This document shows, piece after piece, positions 36,640 through 44,176 of a stretch of 48,687 nucleotides of DNA (its first letter is position 1; each line of letters opens with the position of its first letter). A program made the translations under genes and the position numbers. Source of the stretch: Cyanobacteria bacterium SZAS LIN-3 (GTDB taxonomy: Bacteria; Cyanobacteriota; Vampirovibrionia; Obscuribacterales; Obscuribacteraceae); contig JAFEAV010000050.1 of the NCBI GenBank assembly GCA_018266215.1, forward strand, positions 1 to 48,687. The letters run 5' to 3'. Under the pieces are notes generated by a model that was given only the letters and a program-made list of their open reading frames with translations, did no database searches and was not told the origin of the DNA.

Positions 36640-36681
36640 AGGAAGTCCGGACCGCGGTCCAGTGATCCAGGGCTGGTGCCG

Positions 36682-36687
36682 ATTATA
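36682..36687 (-). promoter_or_regulatory. Probable -10 box of the tRNA-23S-5S operon
   Basis: A perfect TATAAT on the minus strand, 42 bases before tRNA-Ala(CGC), the right distance for a short leader. The -35 region is poor: TGCCAA lies 18 bases upstream. The space between here and the thioredoxin-like gene is too small for a 16S gene, so this is the operon's own promoter. Confidence 0.6.
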
Positions 36688-36824
36688 CAACAGCCCTGTC
36701 TTCACTTGGCAGCCTTAATTGTCCCGGGCTTTTCCATCTATATTAGGAATAAGTCGCCGGACAAAATCGCTTCTTCTTTATGGCACCACACGTGGGGACA
36801 TGCATTGGGGTGCATCTTGAGACA

Positions 36825-36830
36825 TATAAT
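36825..36830 (+). promoter_or_regulatory. Possible -10 box of the thioredoxin-like gene, with a leader of about 200 bases
   Basis: A perfect TATAAT on the plus strand; the -35 region (CATTGG or nearby) is weak. Transcription from about 36837 would leave a leader of roughly 200 bases before ATG 37035. The leader has GC-rich complementary segments around 36850-36910 and a 12-base palindrome ATGCTTAAGCAT (36951-36962). I could not match it to a known riboswitch. Confidence 0.4.
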
Positions 36831-37034
36831 TTCAGCGCTAACATTTATAGGTGATGCCAGGACCCGGTCGTTACATTGGTGCCGTCGCCGGAGATGCCCG
36901 AGGCTAAATGGGTTTCAGTCTTTTCAGCCGGTTGGACGAAGGTAAACAGATGCTTAAGCATGGCCTGAACAAATGATGGCGTAGTATAAAGGACTCTCAT
37001 CTTAAAGACACTCATCAACAGAAGGTTGATTGAC

Positions 37035-37700
37035 ATGAACCCCTCATCCAAAATATTTCAAAAGCTGGCCGTATTGCTGGTTTTGACGGCGTCCATGGCT
37101 ATGTCGGTAGAATTTGCCGGTGGTGGTCTGGTTCGCGCTGCCTCCGAGACTGAAGCCGCTGCTCAGGTCGGTAAGGCTGCACCGGATTTTAAATTGCCCG
37201 CTACAAACGGCAAGACAGTGGACCTTTCGCAGTACAAAGGCAAGGTCGTGGTGCTCGAATGGTTCAATCATCAATGTCCCTTTGTCAAAAAACATTATGA
37301 GTCCGGTAACATGCAAGCCCTGCAAAAGGACTACACAGCCAAAGGCGTTGTCTGGCTCTCCATCTGCAGTTCAGCTAAAGGCAAACAGGGCTACGGCTCC
37401 GCTGCCGAGCACGATGCCGAAGTGAAATCCACCAAGGCCGCACCAACTGCGGTATTGATGGATGAAGACGGCAAAGTCGGTCATCTCTATGGTGCCAAGA
37501 CCACGCCCGACATGTTTGTCATCGATAAAAAAGGCGTACTCGTCTATGCCGGTGCCATCGACAGCCAGGCCGATACCGACATCTCATCGATCAAGGGCGC
37601 TAAAAACTATGTCAAGGAAGCTCTTGATGAATTGCTGCAGGGCAAGACCGTAGCTACAAGCTCGGTCAAATCCTACGGCTGCTCGGTCAAATATCAATAA
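37035..37700 (+). CDS. Exported thioredoxin-fold (AhpC/TSA-redoxin) protein
   Basis: About 221 residues from ATG 37035, nine bases after GAAGG. A signal peptide (FQKLAVLLVLTASMAMSVEF) leads into a redoxin domain: GKAAPDFKLPATNGKTVDLSQYKGKVVVLEWFN (split) then HQCPFVKKHY. The active-site region has CPF with a single cysteine and not the CxxC of classic thioredoxins, which is typical of a subgroup of exported TlpA/peroxiredoxin-like proteins. A second cysteine (LSICSS) and a C-terminal GCSVKY cysteine could act as resolving partners. The role is probably thiol redox chemistry or peroxide removal in the envelope. Confidence 0.87.
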   Translation: MNPSSKIFQKLAVLLVLTASMAMSVEFAGGGLVRAASETEAAAQVGKAAPDFKLPATNGKTVDLSQYKGKVVVLEWFNHQCPFVKKHYESGNMQALQKDYTAKGVVWLSICSSAKGKQGYGSAAEHDAEVKSTKAAPTAVLMDEDGKVGHLYGAKTTPDMFVIDKKGVLVYAGAIDSQADTDISSIKGAKNYVKEALDELLQGKTVATSSVKSYGCSVKYQ

Positions 37701-37813
37701 GAGCTCAGGATATCGCCGGCAGCTGGTTCTTAGCGGCCTGTCTGGCGGCGCTTTGCTGGTACTGGGGTTTTCAGATCGGCGCCACATCGCTGGCCGATCC
37801 CGATACCTGCTGG

Positions 37814-39265
37814 TTGCTGGCCGTCGGTCGCTGGATTGAAAGCCACCGCGCCCTGCCCCCGGCCGGTGCCTTTGCCTGGACTGCGGGCACTCTCATTGAT
37901 GTCCGTTACCTGCCTTATCAATGGCTCTCGACCCTGGTCTTTTTTGCCCTGTTTAAAAGCGCCGGTGCCGTGGGCCTTTTATTTCTCGTCAGCACCGTTG
38001 TTTTTCAGGCCTTTGTATTTTTGCCCCTGCTCCTTTCCCGCCGGCTGGGGACTTCGCTTATTGCCCAGGGCGTGCGTTCGGTGCTGGCTTTCAGTGCCGC
38101 AAGCTTTCATTTCCCCCTGCGGCCCGAGCTTTTTTCCTATCTCTTCATTTCATTTCTCGTCTCTTATCTGGCCCTTGTCCTTATCCCCGGGGTGCGCGAG
38201 CCGGCCGGCGCCGAGGGGCAAGATAAGCAGCCCGGGCCGAATAAGCCAATGGTGCGATACGCTCTGCACGCTCTTGCTGGTTTTCTTTTCTTTGCAATCT
38301 GGGCAAATTTGCACTCGGCTTTTGCCCTGGGCTTGCTCGTCGTTTTTTTGCTGACCCTGGTTTGCGGCGCCAGAATCCGCAGCCTGGCTGCATTTTGTGC
38401 CGGCTCTGGACTCGGTACTTTGTGTACGCCCTTTAGCTTTGCGCTTTACAGCTACCTGCCCGAACTCTTTTTTTCGCCGGTAAACAAATACAACCAGGAG
38501 CTCCTGCCGCTGCGGCCGGGGGAATTATTGTCACTGGATTATTTGCCCTATCTCATTCTGCAAATCATTTTTCTCATTGCTTCGATTGCTTCCCTTTTGA
38601 AACAGAAGAAATCTGCTCCTTCGGCAAGCCTGATTTGTTGCGCTTTTGTAACGGCCGCCCTTTTTGTCAGCGGTGATCTCTGCCGGCGCATGATTCCCTT
38701 TGCCGTACTTTTTTCCTTTCTCTATTTTCAAATGACCTGGCTTCTGGTTTTTGGCCCCTCGGGCAGCCCGGCCTGGCTTGCGCCTTTCGAGCGAGCGACA
38801 CAATCCGTTAAATATGGGGCGACGGTGCTTTTAGTTGCCTTCTTTGCAATCGTCCATGGCACCGAGGCCAGTGCCTTGATTTTCCCCCTGGCCATTCCCC
38901 AGAGTACGTCAGGCTTTCAGGTGCCGGCGAAGGCGGTGCAATTTATCAAAACCAGTCGACCGGCAGGACGTCTTTGCAACGATGCCCAGTTTGGGGATGT
39001 GCTGATATTTGAACTGGACGAAAAGGCGCAGGTCTTTATCGATACGCGCTTCGATATGTACGGAGCGAAGTTTTGTCTTGATTACTACACGATTGCTAAT
39101 GCCCTGCCCGGTTGGGAAAAACTCTTGCAGGATTACAAAATCGACTGGATATTTTTCCCTCGCCAGGCACCGCTTGGCCACAGACTGCAAAAAAATGCCG
39201 AGTGGAAAATGGCCTACGGGGATAATGAAGCCATTATCATGGTCAGGGTGAGAGGCGAACGATAG
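37814..39265 (+). CDS. Polytopic membrane protein, glycosyltransferase-like (start uncertain)
   Basis: The first conventional start is TTG 37814, giving 483 residues with about ten membrane helices. The frame is open back to about 37648, and the region just upstream encodes a convincing first helix (SWFLAACLAALCWYWGF) and a DPDTCW motif before VGRWI. DPDT-x-W near the first loop is characteristic of this type of membrane protein, so the true N-terminus lies near 37700. No ATG, GTG or TTG exists there. A soluble C-terminal segment carries FIDTRFDMYG. The last base is shared with the next gene's start (TAGTG). The reaction is unknown; a GT-C-type transferase is possible. Confidence 0.75.
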   Translation: MLAVGRWIESHRALPPAGAFAWTAGTLIDVRYLPYQWLSTLVFFALFKSAGAVGLLFLVSTVVFQAFVFLPLLLSRRLGTSLIAQGVRSVLAFSAASFHFPLRPELFSYLFISFLVSYLALVLIPGVREPAGAEGQDKQPGPNKPMVRYALHALAGFLFFAIWANLHSAFALGLLVVFLLTLVCGARIRSLAAFCAGSGLGTLCTPFSFALYSYLPELFFSPVNKYNQELLPLRPGELLSLDYLPYLILQIIFLIASIASLLKQKKSAPSASLICCAFVTAALFVSGDLCRRMIPFAVLFSFLYFQMTWLLVFGPSGSPAWLAPFERATQSVKYGATVLLVAFFAIVHGTEASALIFPLAIPQSTSGFQVPAKAVQFIKTSRPAGRLCNDAQFGDVLIFELDEKAQVFIDTRFDMYGAKFCLDYYTIANALPGWEKLLQDYKIDWIFFPRQAPLGHRLQKNAEWKMAYGDNEAIIMVRVRGER

Positions 39266-41712
39266 TGGCCGATACCCTGGGCAAAAATATCAAGACACTC
39301 GTATTTTTTGTTTTTTGTGCCCTGATCTTCTTTGGGCCGAAGCTTGCCCAGGGCTATGTGCTGGCCCCCGAAGACGACTTTGTGCAAAACTACCCGGCCT
39401 TCGCCAGCCCTGTTCAGGAGTGGACGCCGCTACTCCTTACAGGCTTCCCTGTGCTGGCCGATCCTCAGGTGCAGAGTTTCTACCCTCTGGCCTGGCTCTG
39501 TCGGGCCCTGCCGCTCGGTCTATTCGGTCCGGGGCTGACCGCCAATTTCAATCTATATATTATTCTGGCTTATGTACTGGCTGCATTTTTTGCCGCGGCC
39601 CTGGGCCGCAAATTGACCGGCTCTTTTTACGCCGGACTTCTGGCCGGACTTGTCTATGGTTTTTCCGGCTATCTGATTTCTGAGCTTAAGCATGTGCAGG
39701 TTTTGCATACGGCGCTCTGGTTGCCGGCGCTTCTCTATTTGCTGGAGGCGCTGCGCGAGGCAGTCGCCACCGGCGGTGCCGGTGTGCGGGCAAGGTTTAT
39801 CTCTATGCTGCTTTGCTTTGTCGTCGCCCTGTCTATCTTTGCCGGCCATCCCCAGACTGCTCTCTATTGCTTCGCCTGCGCTTTCGCCTATGGGCTTATG
39901 CTGGCCTGGCGCACCGCGCACCGCTGGATTTTTCTGCTCTTTCAGACATCCGGTTTTGCCACGGGGGTGGCCCTGGCGGCCATTCAGCTCTTGCCCAGCA
40001 TTCATCTGGCCAGTTTCAGCGCCAGAGCTGCTTTCACTTTTAAGGACTTCATCATCGGGCAAGTGGAGCCTTTGCAAATGCTGGGCTTTCTTTTTCCCTA
40101 TATGCTGGGCGGTGCCTACGGCACTATCGGAGACCTGCCTTTCTCGGAGCAGGGCGCACCACCGGGCCTGATGTTTTTTGGTTTTGGTCCGGTTTTGCTA
40201 GCTGTTGTGGCCATACTGGCAGCCAATAGACTGCGCCTGGAACAGTCAAGCAATACCGATACGGAAGCAAGTAGTGCCGGCGATCATTTGTCGGTCCAGC
40301 GCCTTTCTTTTTTCTTCTTTCTCACCCTGTCGGTCGCTATGATCGCCATGGGCAACCATACGGTCTTTGGAAGGCTGGCTTACCATCTACCTTTTTTCGG
40401 ACAGTTTCGCGGTCTCTATCGCATCCTTGTACTCTGTGCCCTGCCAGTTTCGATGCTGTCGGCTTATGGGCTGGCCCAGCTGGAAAAAGACTACTGCGGT
40501 GAGAATCCACAGCCCGAGCCGCTTAATATAATGTTCGGCAGGCTCGGACCAATCAAACATTTTTTCCTTTTTCTCTATCTGGTTTGCGCCGGCTTGAGCT
40601 ATCCCTTTTTGCTGGGCACGGTGCCGCTGCTCTTTTTCAATTTTCGTTTCAAACGACTGCCCTGGCTTTACAAGCCGCTCTCGAGCAGGAGGCAGTGGAT
40701 ATTATTGGCTGCATCTTTTCTCGCCCTTGCTTCTTACGGATGGAACGCCGAGTGGTCAAAGGCTTCGCCTCTAGCGACCGACTTCGCTCCGCCGGCTGTA
40801 GCTGCGCGTTACGGCGAGGAGACAAATAAAAGTCACACACGCATTTTTACAATTAAGGGCATCGAAGGCGAGCGTGATCAACTGCCGCCAAATTTATCGC
40901 GTCTCTGGGGCGTGCCCAGTGCCACCGGCTATGAGCCGCTTGTTTCGCTGCGTCTCAGTCGTCTGCTGGGTATTGCCGAAGGTGGTTTTATGCAACCGCC
41001 CTGGCGCATAGTCGGTGTCAATCGCGCACTGGATATGGTATCGGTCAAGTATTTATTTGCTCCCTGGGGTGCCTTTGCCGAGCACGCTTTTGACGCCGAT
41101 GCGAAGCGCAAATGGAAGCTGGTGCAGGCCGCCGACAAAACGCTCATCTATGAAAATCTGGATGTCCTGCCTCGTTTCTATCTAGTGCCCGGAGAACGGG
41201 ATCTGAGCGCCGAATCTATTTTTCAAACCATCACCACCGGTAAGTATCCGGATGGCAAACTCTTCGATCCGCGTTCAACCGTTCTTCTGGAATCATCGGA
41301 AGATAAGCCTGGAGCTGAGGTTTCACCGGCCGCTGTCAGCGACTTTCAAGCTCGTGCCAGAATTGAGAATTACACACTGGCCGACGACCGTCTGACTTTT
41401 GACGTGCGTCTTCCCGACCGGGGATATTTTGTTTTGACCGATCTCTATGATCAGGGCTGGCAATTGAAACTGGACGGCGCTTCCGTGCCCACCTATATAA
41501 GTAGGGCCAATTATGTGCAGCGCGCGGTCCAGTTGGAAGCAGGTTTGCATCATCTGGTCATGACCTATGACACGCCCCTGATTCTCATCGGAGAGACAAT
41601 CAGCCTGGGAGCGCTGGGCCTGTGGTTTGTAATTTCAATTGATTGCCTGCGATTGATTGTTTCCAGGCCGAAAAATCCCGTGCTTGCCGGGTATTTTAAG
41701 AAGGGGGATTGA
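39265..41712 (+). CDS. YfhO-like large membrane protein
   Basis: An 815-residue protein from GTG 39265, coupled to the upstream gene by a one-base overlap. About 13 membrane helices fill the first 500 residues, with PEDDFVQNYPAF in the first external loop and GLVYGFSGYLIS further on. The C-terminal external domain ends in YDQGWQLKLDGASVP and GLHHLVMTYDTPL before a last helix, which is the ending typical of YfhO family proteins. Members are linked to glycosylation of lipoteichoic acid or related polymers in Firmicutes; the acceptor here is unknown. Confidence 0.8.
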   Translation: MADTLGKNIKTLVFFVFCALIFFGPKLAQGYVLAPEDDFVQNYPAFASPVQEWTPLLLTGFPVLADPQVQSFYPLAWLCRALPLGLFGPGLTANFNLYIILAYVLAAFFAAALGRKLTGSFYAGLLAGLVYGFSGYLISELKHVQVLHTALWLPALLYLLEALREAVATGGAGVRARFISMLLCFVVALSIFAGHPQTALYCFACAFAYGLMLAWRTAHRWIFLLFQTSGFATGVALAAIQLLPSIHLASFSARAAFTFKDFIIGQVEPLQMLGFLFPYMLGGAYGTIGDLPFSEQGAPPGLMFFGFGPVLLAVVAILAANRLRLEQSSNTDTEASSAGDHLSVQRLSFFFFLTLSVAMIAMGNHTVFGRLAYHLPFFGQFRGLYRILVLCALPVSMLSAYGLAQLEKDYCGENPQPEPLNIMFGRLGPIKHFFLFLYLVCAGLSYPFLLGTVPLLFFNFRFKRLPWLYKPLSSRRQWILLAASFLALASYGWNAEWSKASPLATDFAPPAVAARYGEETNKSHTRIFTIKGIEGERDQLPPNLSRLWGVPSATGYEPLVSLRLSRLLGIAEGGFMQPPWRIVGVNRALDMVSVKYLFAPWGAFAEHAFDADAKRKWKLVQAADKTLIYENLDVLPRFYLVPGERDLSAESIFQTITTGKYPDGKLFDPRSTVLLESSEDKPGAEVSPAAVSDFQARARIENYTLADDRLTFDVRLPDRGYFVLTDLYDQGWQLKLDGASVPTYISRANYVQRAVQLEAGLHHLVMTYDTPLILIGETISLGALGLWFVISIDCLRLIVSRPKNPVLAGYFKKGD

Positions 41713-41714
41713 AG

Positions 41715-42668
41715 TTGTTCGATAATCTTCAAGGCATGGCCGATTCGGCGCTCGCTCGCGGGCTCTGGGACGAGGCCGCCGGTCTCTATCAAAGATGTAT
41801 CGAGCGCTATGGCAATTCCTCCGATGAGCCCATCGTCGCTGATTGTCTGCGGGGCATCGCCCGGGCCGACATCGCCCGGGGCCGCTTCGCCGAAGCAGAA
41901 AGGGCCGCCAACCGTGCTCTGGCCATCGATGAAGATTACTGGGGCGGGGGCTGCAGTCAGGTCGGCGAGTCCTATTTCATCATGGGCGAGGCTGCTCGCT
42001 ACCAGGGGGCTCTGGGTCGGGCTGAATTTTTCTATCTTGAATCTCTCACCGTCAAGCGCGCTCATCTGGGAGAGGACCACATAGATGTAGTCTGGGTGCG
42101 GGCAAGGATTGGACTGCTGGGTTTGATCCATGGGCTTTATCCGGATCTGGATGTCATTTTGCGCAGTTGCTACGAGACTTTTCGCGTGCGGCCGCCGACG
42201 GCCGAGTTTATAGAATTTCTCGATCTGCCCTCCACCCTGCGCATGCTTGTCAGTCAGAGACGCCAGGGCGAGGCCGACGACCTTTATCGCACGGCCCAGG
42301 CAGCACTGGAGCAACTATTTGGTCGCAACAATGTGGAGTCGTCAAACCTGGCCCGCAGTTACAGCCATATCCAGAGAGAGATACTGGGAAGCGCTGCCAG
42401 TCTCACTTCCTGGCATAAGCAGGTGACGGTTGCCGCCGTCGTCAATGAAGAAAATTTTGAGCGCCGGGCCCAGGAATTTATCGCCAACGGACATTACAGC
42501 AAGGCCGAATCGGTTTATCTATTGCATCTACGTCTGGCCCGGGAACGGCATGGGGAGGTCTCCGCCGAGGTGCGTCATGTGCTGGTCAACTATGCGACAT
42601 TGTTGCGTCGCCTGGAGCGCGATGCGGAAGCGGCGGCCATAGAAAAGACCGTCGCTAAGAATTTTTAG
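41715..42668 (+). CDS. TPR-repeat protein, cytoplasmic
   Basis: About 317 residues. I chose TTG 41715, seven bases after AAGGGGG; a TTG at 41709 overlaps the previous stop and is too close to that site. The protein is helical throughout, with repeats such as WDEAAGLYQRCIERYG, FAEAERAANRALAI and YSKAESVYLLHLRLAR. The repeat length of about 42 residues in places and the LGEDHIDV spacing resemble the kinesin-light-chain type of TPR. No signal peptide is seen. It is the third gene of an overlapping set with the two large membrane proteins and may be their partner. Confidence 0.8.
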   Translation: MFDNLQGMADSALARGLWDEAAGLYQRCIERYGNSSDEPIVADCLRGIARADIARGRFAEAERAANRALAIDEDYWGGGCSQVGESYFIMGEAARYQGALGRAEFFYLESLTVKRAHLGEDHIDVVWVRARIGLLGLIHGLYPDLDVILRSCYETFRVRPPTAEFIEFLDLPSTLRMLVSQRRQGEADDLYRTAQAALEQLFGRNNVESSNLARSYSHIQREILGSAASLTSWHKQVTVAAVVNEENFERRAQEFIANGHYSKAESVYLLHLRLARERHGEVSAEVRHVLVNYATLLRRLERDAEAAAIEKTVAKNF

Positions 42669-42693
42669 CTACGCAGTGCCAAAAAAGTCTGGC

Positions 42694-43977
42694 TCAGGCG
42701 GTGGGTCCATGCAGTTTGACAAATTTGCGTCTGCCCACTTGCAGTACTTTGCTTTCGCCCGCTTTCAGGCTTATCTGTTCGTTGGCTTCACGAGCGGTTT
42801 CACCGTCCAGCTTGACCCCGTTATCCTGCACCAGGCGCTTGGCCTCAGCCGTGCCGGAGGCCAGTTTGGTCTCCACCATCAGGCGGAAAAGTGCCGTCGG
42901 CTCAGTCACCACATGTGATGGCATGTCTTCGGGGGCCTGACCCTCGCTGTGGACTTTATTCCATCTGTCCAGCTCGGCTTGGCCGGCTCCCTGTCCGTGA
43001 TACTGGTCGACAATTTGAGCCGCCAGCTTGAGTTTTGCGTCTTTAGGGTTGCCGTTATTTTTCAGGTGTAGATTTTCAATCTCATCGATCTGGGCGCCGG
43101 TGAGAGTGGTGGTCAGCTCGAAATATTTGAGTATGAGCTCGTCGGGAATGCGCATGCATTTGCCGAACATTTCGGTCGGTGCTTCTTTGAGACCGATGTA
43201 ATTGTTGTAGGACTTGGACATCTTTTTGACGCCGTCGGTGCCTTCCAGCAGCGGCAACAGCATGGCCATCTGCGGCTCAAGGTTGTACTTGGGCTGCAGT
43301 TCGCGGCCCTGCAAAATGTTGAAGCGCTGATCCGTACCGCCCAGCTCGATGTCGGCCTTGATGGCCACTGAGTCGTAGGCCTGGAGCAGCGGGTAGAAAA
43401 GTTCGTGGAAAGAAACCGGCTGTTGTTTGTCCAGGCGTTCGCCAAAAGCTTCCTTGGCCAGGAGCTGATTGGCTGTAACCGAGGCGGCAAGCTTGATTAC
43501 GTCGTTCATATTGAGCGGCGCCAGCCAGTCATTATTGTTTGTCACTTCGGTCTTTTCCAGGTCGAGAATGAGACCCATCTGATTCAAATAAGTCTCAGCG
43601 TTGGCCTGCACCATCTCCAGGGTGAGCGGCGGTCTGGTGGTGTTGCGGCCGGTGGGGTCGCCAATCTGGGCGGTGAAGCCGCCGATGATAAGTACGACCT
43701 GGTGGCCGAATTCCTGGAAGCGTCGCAGTTTGCGGAACAATACCGCATGGCCGAGGTGCAGGTCGGTCGAGGTGGGGTCGACCCCGAGTTTGGCGCGCAG
43801 CTTGCGTCCGGCCTTTTCGGCGGCATGAATTTTGCGGGCCAGCCCCATAACGCCTTCGGGCAGCACTTCAGCACCGCGGCAGAGCTCCTGGGCCTGCTCC
43901 AGCACAGACAGAGGAATCCCCTCTTTTTTGCATTCTTCTTCCCAAGAATTTCGGGCTGTCATGACCTCTGCTTCCAT
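42694..43977 (-). CDS. tyrS: Tyrosyl-tRNA synthetase
   Basis: A 427-residue class I synthetase that charges tRNA-Tyr. The HIGH motif appears as HLGH in STDLHLGHAVLFRKLR, the KMSKS motif as KMSKSYNNY, and IGGFTAQIGDPTGRN is typical of the TyrZ-type enzymes. A C-terminal S4-like RNA-binding domain follows (AKRLVQDNGVKLDGE to the end). ATG 43977 or ATG 43962 could be the start. The gene is convergent with the TPR gene (25-base gap) and divergent from leuS. Confidence 0.96.
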   Translation of the reverse strand: MEAEVMTARNSWEEECKKEGIPLSVLEQAQELCRGAEVLPEGVMGLARKIHAAEKAGRKLRAKLGVDPTSTDLHLGHAVLFRKLRRFQEFGHQVVLIIGGFTAQIGDPTGRNTTRPPLTLEMVQANAETYLNQMGLILDLEKTEVTNNNDWLAPLNMNDVIKLAASVTANQLLAKEAFGERLDKQQPVSFHELFYPLLQAYDSVAIKADIELGGTDQRFNILQGRELQPKYNLEPQMAMLLPLLEGTDGVKKMSKSYNNYIGLKEAPTEMFGKCMRIPDELILKYFELTTTLTGAQIDEIENLHLKNNGNPKDAKLKLAAQIVDQYHGQGAGQAELDRWNKVHSEGQAPEDMPSHVVTEPTALFRLMVETKLASGTAEAKRLVQDNGVKLDGETAREANEQISLKAGESKVLQVGRRKFVKLHGPTA

Positions 43978-44176
43978 AGTTTTGACCTTTTGCGCGCTGA
44001 TGACCGTTTAGCTCCCGGGCCCGGCTCCGGGGAGCGGCGAGATGACCGGACGCTAATAAAGACTGTTAAGTCGCTAAAAATCTTAGCATGGGGTCACTTT
44101 ACCTTGAGTGATAAAAGGCAACCAAGTATATTCAGACTTTGCTTTGTTTCTTCTGATTAATAAGGGGCCAGTGTTC
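43978..44176. promoter_or_regulatory. Divergent tyrS/leuS promoter region
   Basis: On the plus strand, TTGAGT (44104-44109) and TATATT (44127-44132) are 17 bases apart, a good sigma-70 type promoter placing the leuS start site near 44139. The tyrS side holds a GC-rich hairpin (GCTCCC at 44011-44016 with GGGAGC at 44030-44035), and GCTAA/TTAGC at 44073-44087. No T-box signature is seen. Confidence 0.6.

Noticed and set aside
43978..44176. T-box riboswitch upstream of tyrS or leuS
   Set aside because: I looked for the conserved T-box bulge and terminator and found neither.
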